The notes under the pieces: generated by a model
Seen by the model: only the letters and a program-made list of their open reading frames with translations
Database searches by the model: none
What the model was told of the DNA's origin: nothing
Position numbers and translations under genes: made by a program
In this document: piece after piece, positions 17,935 to 25,948 of the stretch
Layout of the letters: the number at the start of each line of letters is the position of its first letter
Numbering within the stretch: the first letter of the stretch is position 1
Source of the DNA: CAJQQK01 sp965224225
GTDB lineage: Bacteria > Pseudomonadota > Alphaproteobacteria > Rhizobiales > Hyphomicrobiaceae
Direction of reading: 5' to 3'
DNA length: 64,000 nt
Assembly (NCBI GenBank): GCA_965224225.1
Contig: CBDCZF010000034.1
Location: 62,001 to 126,000 of the forward strand

Positions 17935-19748
17935 GCCCTCTCCTCCGTATCGCGGACGGGGCTGATCATGCCCTCCTCCACCGCCTTGATCTGCAGGCCT
18001 AAGAACTTCGAATAGATCCGGCACTGCGCCAGCGACCCGGCCATGAACCAGAGCCCCGGCTGCGTCGTGCGCTTCCACATGTTGTTCATCTCGCCGTCAT
18101 CACCCCAGCCCCAGACCGGGCCGATACGATCGGCAACGTCCTCGCTCAGCACGCGGCGCACGAGTTCGCTCTGCGAATGATAGCCGGTCGCCAGCACGAT
18201 CAGGTCGGCTGGTGCGACCGTCCCATCCTTCAACAAGGCGCCGTCGGCACAGAACCGCTCGATTGCTTCGAACTGCATCAGTCCGATCTCACCGTCGATG
18301 ATCAGGCCCGAGCAGCCGGCATCGAGATAATAGCCGCCGCCTCGGCGCTGGTATTTCATCTGATGACCGGTGTTGTCGTGACCAAGATCGTACTTGAAGC
18401 CTTTCGCCTTGAGGCCCTCGATCAACCCCTTGTCAAGTTCGACCATGCGGGCCGCCGCCATCTGGTAGGCGCGGATGATCAGCGGATAGGTGCCGGCCTG
18501 GCCGATCAAATCGCAATCCTCGAGCGAGGGACCTTCGCTATAGAGGGCATAGTTGAGCTTGGCGCTCGGGTCGACCGAGACGACGGTTGTCGAACCGCGC
18601 TGAATGATCGTCGTCCGCGCGCCGTGGCTGTAAAGCTCCTGGGCGATGTCGTGGCCGCTGTTGCCTGTGCCGAGCACAAGCGCGCGCTTGCCCTTCCACG
18701 AAGCGCCGTCACCAAACCCTTCGGCATGCGTAACCGTTCCCTTGAAGTCGGCAAGACCGGGCAGGTCGGGAACCTTGGGAATACCGCTGACGCCGTTGGC
18801 AAAGACGATATGGCGTGGCCTCAGAACACGCTCGCGACCATCGGCCTTTCGCACCCTGGCCTGCCAACAGCCCGCTTTCTCATCGTAATTGCCCGCAACA
18901 AATTCCGTGCCGGTCCAGACGTTGAGTTCCATGGCAAAGGCATAGAACTCGAACCATCCAGCCAGCATGTCCTTTGGGATGTACGTCGGCCAGGTCGGCG
19001 GAAACCGCAGGTAGGGCAGATGGTTGACGTGCAATTCGTTGTGCAGCGCCAGCGAGTGATAGCGGTTACGCCAGTTGTCACCGATGCGCGGATTCTTGTC
19101 GACGACGAGCGTATCGACATCGAGACGTTTGAGGCGCGCGGCAATCGCCAGACCGGCTTGCCCGCCTCCGATCACCAGGACTGCCGGTTCGCGATCCTCG
19201 AATGCCTGCTCGCGATTGCGCTGATCGAGCCAGTTCTCGCCCCCGAAGTTACGCGAATAGGCCTCGCCCGAGGGCCGGCGATCGTCGATCGGCTCTTCGT
19301 GGCCTTTGAGTTCCTGCAGCGTCGTCGAGAGCACCCAGGCGCGGAATACCCGCGAGCCACCCTCGGGATCAGGACGCAGGCGCAAGACACCTGCACCGCG
19401 GCCAAGCTCGGTCTCGAATTCATAGATGGCCTCGATGACATCGACGCCGAGCCGGCGGGCGATGGCCGGTGGCGCACGGCCGCCTGCAACCCTGAACCCA
19501 TGCGCGCCGGCCGCTGCCGGATGGCAGATCAGCGCCGGTACGATCGCTTCGCGGCCGTCAAACGAAGTGTTGTGCCAGGTGAACGCCAGCGTATCACGCC
19601 AGTGGCTGTCGGCCAGAAAGAGACTTGTCAGTTCGGCCTCGTCCCGGGCCGCAAGCGCCCGCCCAAACCTTTCGAGCCACGCCTCGACGATCCGGGCACA
19701 GTCGTCCGCCGATATGTTCGTGAGGTCGAAACGCTCGATAATGCTCAT
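17931..19748 (-). CDS. Flavin-containing monooxygenase with N-terminal SnoaL-like domain
   Basis: A 605-residue two-part protein. Residues 1-150 form an NTF2/SnoaL-like domain (WLERFGRALAARDEAELTSL, then DSHWRDTLAFTWH). The rest is a class B flavin monooxygenase: FAD motif GGGQAG at 194-199, the second Rossmann GTGNSGHDIA for NADPH, and FANGVSGIPKVPDLPG between them. Relatives include YUCCA-like and Baeyer-Villiger-type enzymes, which insert oxygen next to a carbonyl or into N/S centres. It is the first gene of the minus-strand operon, with a 230-bp divergent promoter region shared with the enoyl-CoA hydratase. The substrate is unknown. Confidence 0.9.
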   Translation of the reverse strand: MSIIERFDLTNISADDCARIVEAWLERFGRALAARDEAELTSLFLADSHWRDTLAFTWHNTSFDGREAIVPALICHPAAAGAHGFRVAGGRAPPAIARRLGVDVIEAIYEFETELGRGAGVLRLRPDPEGGSRVFRAWVLSTTLQELKGHEEPIDDRRPSGEAYSRNFGGENWLDQRNREQAFEDREPAVLVIGGGQAGLAIAARLKRLDVDTLVVDKNPRIGDNWRNRYHSLALHNELHVNHLPYLRFPPTWPTYIPKDMLAGWFEFYAFAMELNVWTGTEFVAGNYDEKAGCWQARVRKADGRERVLRPRHIVFANGVSGIPKVPDLPGLADFKGTVTHAEGFGDGASWKGKRALVLGTGNSGHDIAQELYSHGARTTIIQRGSTTVVSVDPSAKLNYALYSEGPSLEDCDLIGQAGTYPLIIRAYQMAAARMVELDKGLIEGLKAKGFKYDLGHDNTGHQMKYQRRGGGYYLDAGCSGLIIDGEIGLMQFEAIERFCADGALLKDGTVAPADLIVLATGYHSQSELVRRVLSEDVADRIGPVWGWGDDGEMNNMWKRTTQPGLWFMAGSLAQCRIYSKFLGLQIKAVEEGMISPVRDTEERA

Positions 19749-19978
19749 GTCCCTCTACCGCCTGGTTCATCAGACCCAATTGGAGCCCCGAGCCCATCAG
19801 AGGAGTGAACCGGCAAGGCGTCAAGCAAGCAGGGCCAACCATCAGAGCAGTGTCATCAACCTCGGTTCCGACACCAAAAGTTGCTGGCGCACCGCCCGTG
19901 TCGCGTTGTGCCGCGTCGTTCGCGGAGCTAAGACTGGATAAGATCCCTGCCGTCACTCGCACCAAGGAGCCAATCGCC

Positions 19979-20788
19979 ATGACCGACCGTTATGCAACCT
20001 ATGACAAGTTCCTGATCGAGCGTCCCGCCGACGGCATCCTGAAGCTCACCTTCAACCGGCCGGAGGCCTATAACGCGGTTGATGCCGAAACCCATTCGCA
20101 ACTCACCTACATCTGGCGCGATATCGACGCCGACCCGACGGTGCGTTCGGTGATCGTCACAGGCACCGGCAAGGCGTTTTCGGCCGGCGGCGACTTCGGC
20201 CTCATCGAACGGATGCTCGACGACCCCAATTTCCGCATGCAGACCTGGAAGGAAGCCCGCGACCTGGTCTACAACATCATCAACTGCAACAAGGTGATCA
20301 TCTCGGCGATCAACGGTCCTGCAGTTGGGGCCGGCCTCGTCGTCGGGCTCTTGGCAGACGTCTCGATCGCCGGCAAATCGGCCCGCATCATCGACGGCCA
20401 CACCCGCCTCGGCGTCGCCGCCGGCGATGCGGCATGCATCATCTGGCCGCTGCTCTGCGGCATGGCCAAATCGAAGTACTATCTGATGACCTGCCGCCCG
20501 CTCAAAGGCGAGGAAGCCGAGCGCATCGGGCTCGTTTCAATGTGCGTCGATGACGACAAGCTGCAGGAAACGGCGATGGAGATCGCCACCGAACTCGGTG
20601 ACGGCGCGCAAAGTGCCATTCGCTGGACCAAGTATGCCCTCAACAACTGGCTCCGAATGGCCGGCCCGACATTCGACACCTCGACGGCGCTCGAGATGCT
20701 GGGCTTCACCGGTCACGAGGTGCGCGAAGGCCTGGCCTCGCACAAGGAAAAGCGCAAGCCGGAGTTTCCGAAGGATTGTCCGGTGTGA
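19979..20788 (+). CDS. Enoyl-CoA hydratase/isomerase family protein
   Basis: A 269-residue crotonase-fold protein. The oxyanion-hole segments are GTGKAFSAGGDFGLIER and ISAINGPAVGAGLVVGLL, both intact. Of the two catalytic Glu of true hydratases only one is easily placed, so hydratase, isomerase or hydrolase activity is open. AAGGAG precedes the ATG by 9 bases; the open frame extends 58 codons upstream without homology. It is divergent from the monooxygenase operon. The IS256-type element sits 38 bp past its stop, so any former downstream partner on this strand is now separated from it. Confidence 0.88.
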   Translation: MTDRYATYDKFLIERPADGILKLTFNRPEAYNAVDAETHSQLTYIWRDIDADPTVRSVIVTGTGKAFSAGGDFGLIERMLDDPNFRMQTWKEARDLVYNIINCNKVIISAINGPAVGAGLVVGLLADVSIAGKSARIIDGHTRLGVAAGDAACIIWPLLCGMAKSKYYLMTCRPLKGEEAERIGLVSMCVDDDKLQETAMEIATELGDGAQSAIRWTKYALNNWLRMAGPTFDTSTALEMLGFTGHEVREGLASHKEKRKPEFPKDCPV

Positions 20789-20817
20789 TCCGAATAATCG
20801 GCCAGCATCCGGGTTGA

Positions 20818-20850
20818 AGAACGTCGGAGCTATGACCCAACTTGGGTGAT
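20818..20850. repeat. Left IS end: 9-bp target duplication plus terminal inverted repeat
   Basis: AGAACGTCG (20818-20826) is repeated exactly beyond the right end. It is followed by the left terminal repeat GAGCTATGACCCAACTTGGG, which matches the inverted right end with only two mismatches in its first 22 bases. Confidence 0.93.
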
Positions 20851-22219
20851 GGTCTGATCAGGCGGCATTTCGTGTCGGCTCGGTTGCTTCGACACCGTCA
20901 GTGAATTTGACGCCCTCGATGATCTTGGGCAAGTGGTTTCTGCCTTTCAATCGGCGCCACGTCCTGCTCGCCGCCATCACCAGTTTGAAAACCATCACGA
21001 GTGCGGTGCCGTGGCTGAGGCTGCCTTTGGTGCGCACGGTTCGGTGGCGCACGGTCGCAAACACACTTTCGATCGGGTTGGTCGTGCGCAGGTGCTGCCA
21101 GTGCTCGGCGGGAAAGTCGAAGAAAGCGAGCAGGGCTTCGCGGTCTTTCGTCAAGCAGGTGACCGCCGGCTGATACTTCGCCCGGTATTTCTCGGCAAAT
21201 ACGCCAACGGCGGTCTCCGCGCTGGCTCGGTCCGGAGCGTTCCAGATCTCCACGAGATCAGCCTTCGCGTGCTTCTGGACCGACTTTGGCAGCTTGTTGA
21301 GCACGTTTGCGATCTTGTGCACCCAGCAACGCTGATGACGGGTGCCGGGGAACACTTCATCCAGTGCTTTCCAGAACCCCAATGCGCCGTCGCCGGTTGC
21401 CAGTTTCGGGGCAATGGTCAACCCGCGCGCCTGCAAATCGACAAGCAGTTCGCGCCAGCTTTGCGTGCTCTCGCGATAGCCGATCTGAAAACCGACCAGC
21501 TCCTTTTTGCCTTCCGGTGTCGCGCCGATGATCACGAGAATGCATTGCGCGTCCTCTTCCATGCGGGCCTGAATGTGGATGCCGTCCGCCCAGATGTAGA
21601 CGTAGCGGCGCGCCGACAGATCGCGGCTCTGCCAGCGCGTCAGATCAGCTTTCCAATCGGCCTTGAGCCGGGCGATGACCGGCGGTGACAGGTTCGGTGC
21701 CTCTTGGCCGAGTAGCGCTGACAATGCCTCTTGAAAATCTCCGGTCGAGACGCCGCGCAAATACAGGACCGGCAACAAGGCATCCAGAGATGCGCTACGC
21801 CGCGCCCACTTCGGCAGGATCGCCGAACTGAAGCGAATGCGTTCGCCAGCCGTCTCGTCGCCACCGCGGTCACGAACTTTGGCGCGGCGAACTGCAACCG
21901 GACCGATGCCGGTTTGCACCTGACGCTCAGGGCCGTGACCATGGCGCACGACGCGCCGGTGGCCGTCGGCAGTCCGCAGGCCGGCGTGGACGGCTAGAAA
22001 CTCTTCGACCTCGGCCTCGACGGCCTTGGCCAGCAACTCGCGGGCCCCGGCACGCAGCACCTCAGTCAGAGGATCATCGATTGCATCTGGCTGGCGCAGC
22101 GGGATGACTGTAGTGTTCGACATAGGCGTATCGCTCCTTTGGAGTTCATGGCTGGTCTCGATAACCGCCACGATACGCCGCCTCTCTCAGATTCTGTCAC
22201 CCAAATTCGGTCATAGCTC
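20827..22219 (-). mobile_element. Complete IS256-family insertion sequence
   Basis: A 1,393-bp element bounded by near-perfect inverted repeats of about 24 bp (GAGCTATGACCSAAYTTGGG) and flanked on both sides by the direct repeat AGAACGTCG, a 9-bp target duplication in the range usual for IS256. It encodes one intact transposase on the minus strand. The exact duplication and undamaged gene imply recent insertion and probable activity. It lies between the enoyl-CoA hydratase gene and an orphan membrane-protein gene whose ribosome-binding site begins within 15 bp of the right boundary. Confidence 0.95.
20858..22123 (-). CDS. IS256-family (mutator-type) transposase
   Basis: A 421-residue DDE transposase that catalyses movement of the surrounding element. 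The catalytic acids are seen at Asp180 (IWADGIHIQ), Asp245 (ATGDGALGF) and Glu352 (TTNPIESVFATV), with the C-x2-H motif at 266-269 (CWVHK) before the last acid, as in the family. The length is typical. The start at 22123 has AAAGGAG about 10 bases upstream; a longer in-frame start 16 codons earlier lacks such a site. No frameshift or stop is present, so the enzyme looks functional. Confidence 0.95.
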   Translation of the reverse strand: MSNTTVIPLRQPDAIDDPLTEVLRAGARELLAKAVEAEVEEFLAVHAGLRTADGHRRVVRHGHGPERQVQTGIGPVAVRRAKVRDRGGDETAGERIRFSSAILPKWARRSASLDALLPVLYLRGVSTGDFQEALSALLGQEAPNLSPPVIARLKADWKADLTRWQSRDLSARRYVYIWADGIHIQARMEEDAQCILVIIGATPEGKKELVGFQIGYRESTQSWRELLVDLQARGLTIAPKLATGDGALGFWKALDEVFPGTRHQRCWVHKIANVLNKLPKSVQKHAKADLVEIWNAPDRASAETAVGVFAEKYRAKYQPAVTCLTKDREALLAFFDFPAEHWQHLRTTNPIESVFATVRHRTVRTKGSLSHGTALVMVFKLVMAASRTWRRLKGRNHLPKIIEGVKFTDGVEATEPTRNAA

Positions 22220-22228
22220 AGAACGTCG
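22196..22228. repeat. Right IS end: terminal inverted repeat plus 9-bp target duplication
   Basis: The outer end reads, on the minus strand, GAGCTATGACCGAATTTGGG. It is followed by the second copy of AGAACGTCG at 22220-22228. Together with the left end this fixes the element boundaries. Confidence 0.93.
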
Positions 22229-22247
22229 CTTATAGGGAGCGAAGTAA

Positions 22248-23072
22248 GTGGGGCAGGTTCTACGACTGATCCCAGCGGCGTTCTGGCTACCCCTTCGGCA
22301 TTGGCGTGTAACGACTAGGATCTTTTGGCCTGCAATCCTGGTACTTTTGATCGCCGTTACTGTCCCTGCGGAAATCGCTATGGCCGCAGGACAACCGTCA
22401 GTATTGCTTGGTTTCATTGTCATTATGCTCTGCGGCATGGTGTGGCAAGCATTGGTCTTGGCATCGGGACTAATTCGCTGGCACAGACATCTGATCTTGG
22501 GCTCAGAACCAGCTCCCGCCCGTTTGTTCCTATGGGGAGCAGAGTGGCGTTACTTCGGTCGCTGGTTATGGCTTGGACTAGTGACCTATGGACTTGGGCT
22601 TTTTATCATCTTCTTATTCAGCTCATACCTCGAACTGACCGGAGAGGTAGAGGCAGCAGATGCTGCAACCACTTGGGCTGCAAGTCCCACAGGATTATCG
22701 TGGAGCGCGGTTCTTGGCGCGGTAGTGGTCAGCGGTTTGATGCCAATGACTTGCATCTCTCTTGCGGCTATTGCCGTTAGAACACACCGTTCATTAAGCG
22801 ACAGCCCGGCTTGCAGCCGATCAAAGCGATTTGGCACCAGAGCTATGTTGTCCGTTGGCCTATTCTCCACCATAGCGCCCTTTCTCATTGCAGAGCCGCT
22901 GCTTGTCGCCACAATCGACCTAGGCTCAAATGCTGATGCCGGCACGTCATTCTCAAATGCGTTGCTTGTTTGGTGTTTGCATTGGCTGTGGCCCCAGCTG
23001 GCTGTTGTTGTCTTTGCCACGTTCCTTTCACTGTGCTATCGCAGCCTTTGGCCGTCACCAGGTCAATTCTAG
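22248..23072 (+). CDS. Orphan polytopic membrane protein
   Basis: A 274-residue integral membrane protein I cannot assign to a named family. About six hydrophobic segments are visible, beginning with RIFWPAILVLLIAVTVPAE and LLGFIVIMLCGMVW, and ending with a Trp-rich helix (VWCLHWLWPQLAVVV). Soluble loops are short. The start is GTG with AGGGAG 8 bases upstream. Its base composition is visibly less GC-rich than that of its neighbours and it uses more rare A/T-ending codons, which suggests horizontal origin. The IS element lies 28 bp upstream, so its promoter may have been displaced or may now be provided by the IS end. Confidence 0.7.
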   Translation: MGQVLRLIPAAFWLPLRHWRVTTRIFWPAILVLLIAVTVPAEIAMAAGQPSVLLGFIVIMLCGMVWQALVLASGLIRWHRHLILGSEPAPARLFLWGAEWRYFGRWLWLGLVTYGLGLFIIFLFSSYLELTGEVEAADAATTWAASPTGLSWSAVLGAVVVSGLMPMTCISLAAIAVRTHRSLSDSPACSRSKRFGTRAMLSVGLFSTIAPFLIAEPLLVATIDLGSNADAGTSFSNALLVWCLHWLWPQLAVVVFATFLSLCYRSLWPSPGQF

Positions 23073-23125
23073 ATGGAGTTTTCGCTCCCGTGGGACGCCC
23101 TCAACCATCCTAAAGAGAACGCTAC

Positions 23126-24049
23126 ATGACCGATACCCCCCGCATCAAAGGCGTGCTCTCACCCGTCGTCACGCCGTTCGACACCGACCTTAAGCCCGAT
23201 GCCGGCCGGCTCACCAAACATTGTCGCTGGCTGCTCGACAACGATGTCGGGCTCGCCGTGTTCGGCACCAACTCGGAAGCAAACTCGCTCTCGATGTCGG
23301 AAAAACTCGGGCTCCTCGAAGCGTTGGTCGAAGCAGGCCTGCCACCTGAGCGCATGATGCCGGGAACAGGATGCTGCGCGCTTTCCGATTCCGTCGAACT
23401 CACCAAGCGCGCCGTCGAACTTGGCTGCGGCGGCGTCCTGATGCTGCCGCCGTTCTATTACAAGGGCGTCAGCGATGAAGGGCTCTACCGGAACTTCGCC
23501 GAGATCATCAACCGGGTCGGCGACGCCCGCCTGCGCATCTACCTCTACCACATCCCACCGGTGGCCCAGGTGCCGATCACGCTCGGTCTGATCGAACGCC
23601 TGCTCAAGGATTTCCCCGGCACGATCGCCGGCGCCAAGGACAGCTCCGGCGACTGGGCCAACACAAATGCGATGCTCGAGGAATTCCAGCCGGCAGGCTT
23701 CGATGTATTCCCGGGCTCTGAATCGTTCCTGCTTGCAGCCTTGCGCGGCGGCGGGGCGGGCTGTATCTCGGCGACCGCAAACGTCAATCCCGGCCCGATC
23801 GCGGCGCTTGCCAAGACTTGGCAGCAGGACGATGGCGACGCCCAGCAGGAAGCGCTCAACAAGACGCGCAACATTTTCCAGACCTACGTCATGATCCCAG
23901 CCCTCAAGGCCGCGATAGCGCACTACGGCCAGGACAGCGAGTGGAACCGTCTGCGTCCGCCTCTGGTTGAACTTACTGCCGAGGAACGTTCGAATCTGGT
24001 CGAGATGCTCGATGCGTCGGGGTTTGCGATGCCGGGGTTGGCGGCCTGA
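23126..24049 (+). CDS. Dihydrodipicolinate synthase (DapA/NAL) family lyase
   Basis: A 307-residue TIM-barrel class I aldolase. The Schiff-base Lys171 lies in AGAKDSSGD and the catalytic Tyr141 in YLYHIPP. The phosphate/carboxylate loop reads GTNSE (47-51) instead of the GTTGE of true DapA, which favours a catabolic 2-oxo-acid lyase (N-acetylneuraminate lyase or KDG-aldolase-like) over lysine synthesis. The start is a plain ATG. It lies between the orphan membrane gene and a PilZ gene, near the second 2-hydroxyacid dehydrogenase and TRAP operon, so a role in sugar-acid or 2-oxoacid cleavage is plausible. The substrate is not determined. Confidence 0.87.
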   Translation: MTDTPRIKGVLSPVVTPFDTDLKPDAGRLTKHCRWLLDNDVGLAVFGTNSEANSLSMSEKLGLLEALVEAGLPPERMMPGTGCCALSDSVELTKRAVELGCGGVLMLPPFYYKGVSDEGLYRNFAEIINRVGDARLRIYLYHIPPVAQVPITLGLIERLLKDFPGTIAGAKDSSGDWANTNAMLEEFQPAGFDVFPGSESFLLAALRGGGAGCISATANVNPGPIAALAKTWQQDDGDAQQEALNKTRNIFQTYVMIPALKAAIAHYGQDSEWNRLRPPLVELTAEERSNLVEMLDASGFAMPGLAA

Positions 24050-24084
24050 TCACGACAAAATGGAAACCGGCGAGGCGCAACCTA

Positions 24085-24492
24085 TTAATCGAGAAACAGC
24101 AGTCGTCCGGTGTGAGCCGGGCTGTCGATGCGATTGACGCGCTTGTCCTTGCTCCGCCGATCGACGCCTACGGCGCCCTTCTTAATCACCGTCGGCGTGA
24201 CCCGCTCGAACTTGACGCCGAGCGAGTGCGTCTGGCGGTGACGCACGAGGCAGCGGATCTGCGTTGCGCCGTCATCGAGAAACAGAACGAACTCGTCGGC
24301 CGGCGGCGGCACGCCATCGAATTCGAGCAGGGCTCCGTCAGGACCGGTGTTGATCACTCGGCAGGTCACCGAACGGTCCAGATCGAGCGCAACCCAGGCA
24401 ATGCGGCGGTGCGAACTGCGCTCGAACCCGCGCTTTTCTGAAAAAGCCGCGCCGGTGCCGACAAACGGGTCCTGGCTCTTGGTTGCATACAT
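24085..24492 (-). CDS. PilZ-domain-like protein
   Basis: A 135-residue protein whose fold pattern matches PilZ c-di-GMP receptors: an Arg-rich entry (RSSHRR, 25-30), then VTCRVINTGPDGALLEF, where the canonical (D/N)xSxxG is N48-x-G-x-x-G53 with Gly replacing Ser, and later the RCLVRHRQTHSLGVKFE strand pair. The Ser substitution may weaken ligand binding. No output domain is attached. It is convergent with the lyase gene and has a 297-bp gap upstream. Moderately confident. Confidence 0.75.
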   Translation of the reverse strand: MYATKSQDPFVGTGAAFSEKRGFERSSHRRIAWVALDLDRSVTCRVINTGPDGALLEFDGVPPPADEFVLFLDDGATQIRCLVRHRQTHSLGVKFERVTPTVIKKGAVGVDRRSKDKRVNRIDSPAHTGRLLFLD

Positions 24493-24789
24493 GGCGTCGC
24501 TCAGTGTCGCATTTCTATGCCGCTATACCGATCGGGAAGTGCTTGGTCCATTTTCGCTGTTCGCCGAGCATAACAGCATTGTTGGCAGGAAATATGTAGT
24601 GAAGCCCTTTCCCAGGTCCCTCGCATTTGAATAAATCGATGGAATAATTCACAGACATTGCAGTCATCACCAAGAGCCTCTTAGGAGGATTGGTCGCATT
24701 GTAATAGTCTGCAATTTAGCGAACCGGACGCATTGCAGGCTGGCCGGCAACCAATGATTGTGGCAGCATCGCAAATCGAGGCTGGCCGT
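24493..24789. other. AT-rich intergenic region
   Basis: About 300 bp, clearly more AT-rich than its surroundings, between the PilZ gene start and the end of the 2-hydroxyacid dehydrogenase gene. It presumably carries the PilZ promoter and the terminator of the TRAP/hydantoinase operon. No open reading frame with a ribosome-binding site and no clear hairpin was found. Confidence 0.5.
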
Positions 24790-25830
24790 TCAGGCAATCT
24801 CCTGGCCGAGGATTTTCCGATAGCGCTCGGCGAAATGGTCCCAAACGTCGGGGTTTACGATACGCGGCGGCTTGCGCCCGGCAAGCAACCCGACGATCTG
24901 TTCGCTGGCATGTTCGGCTATCCGCCGCCGGGCTTCCTTGGTCACACCGGCGGTATGATATGTCGAAACAACATTGTCACGGTGCAGGAGGGGATGACCG
25001 AGCGGCGGCGGTTCGATGTCCCAGACGTCAAGACCTGCGCCGGCAACATGTCCGGCATCCATCGCCTCGGCCAGTGCCGCCTCATCATGTATGCCGCCAC
25101 GCGCCGTCGTGATGAACACGACGCCGGGCTTCATGCACCCAAACGCCTCGCGATTGATCATGCCGGCGGATTCCGGCGTGCGCGGGCAGTGGATCGAGAC
25201 AAAGTCGGCCTCGGCCAGAAGCTTGTCGAGTTCGACCTTGCGCGCACCGCGGGCCGCCATCGTCTCCTGGTCGAGATAGGGATCGGTGGCGATGACGGGC
25301 ATGTCGAAGGCTTTGGCGAGGCGGGCGACGGCGGTGCCAACGTTACCAAGGCCGATCAAACCGATGGTACGGCCTGAAATCTCACGGCCCATAAAGAACT
25401 CTCTTGGCTGACCGCGTTCACTGCGCAACAATCGGTCAGTCTCGCTGATCCGTTTCGAGAGATCGAGCATCAGGCCGAGCGTATGTTCGGCAACCGACTG
25501 GGCATTGCCGCCGGCCTGGTTGACGAGCAAAACGCCGGCGGCCGTCAAGGCTGCAACATCGCTGGTATCGTAGCCGGCCCCGCCTGAGGACGCTGCAAGC
25601 AGGTTTGGCGCGCGCGAAAGAAGATCGGCGTTCGCCCACCAGCGCGTCTGCAGTTCATCCTTGGCAGCCGAAATGTGATAGACGTGCGCCCGGCCCAGCG
25701 CATCCCAACTCGCATCATCGTCCTGCTTGAGTTCGATGTAGTCGATGTTCGGTTCGCGCTTCAGGCGCTCGGTAAATTCCGGCGCGATGAAGTGGTTGAA
25801 ACGAACGACGGTCTTGGTCGGCGTGGCCAT
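24790..25830 (-). CDS. D-2-hydroxyacid dehydrogenase
   Basis: A 346-residue NAD-dependent 2-hydroxyacid dehydrogenase. It shows GLIGLGNVGTAVARLAKAF for NAD, the Arg of ITTARGGIHDEAAL, Glu of GLDVWDIEPPP, and in place of the common HxxG the sequence VSTYHTAGVTKEA with its catalytic His. It is closer to phosphoglycerate-dehydrogenase-like enzymes than the 8.5-kb paralogue, so the window holds two distinct members. Two ATGs three codons apart could start it; 25830 has the better spacing to GGAG. It is the last gene of the hydantoinase/TRAP operon, 118 bp past dctM. Confidence 0.87.
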   Translation of the reverse strand: MATPTKTVVRFNHFIAPEFTERLKREPNIDYIELKQDDDASWDALGRAHVYHISAAKDELQTRWWANADLLSRAPNLLAASSGGAGYDTSDVAALTAAGVLLVNQAGGNAQSVAEHTLGLMLDLSKRISETDRLLRSERGQPREFFMGREISGRTIGLIGLGNVGTAVARLAKAFDMPVIATDPYLDQETMAARGARKVELDKLLAEADFVSIHCPRTPESAGMINREAFGCMKPGVVFITTARGGIHDEAALAEAMDAGHVAGAGLDVWDIEPPPLGHPLLHRDNVVSTYHTAGVTKEARRRIAEHASEQIVGLLAGRKPPRIVNPDVWDHFAERYRKILGQEIA

Positions 25831-25948
25831 GGTCGGCATGTCTCCGGTCAGATCAATTCACCATCACCATGACCGCGCGCACTCACATCGACAAGCCCAT
25901 CGCGCATGCCGAGCCGAGATGATCAAGCTATCGATCTTCGCCCCTGCC

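Noticed and set aside
18177..19808. 543-codon plus-strand open frame
   Set aside because: It is antisense to the flavin monooxygenase, whose motifs are complete; composition is typical of a GC-rich shadow frame.
8539..25830. Two 2-hydroxyacid dehydrogenases as a recent duplication
   Set aside because: The proteins differ in motif detail (DAWWIEP versus DVWDIEPPP; PHNSAS versus YHTAGV) and length, so they are distant paralogues, not a recent copy.
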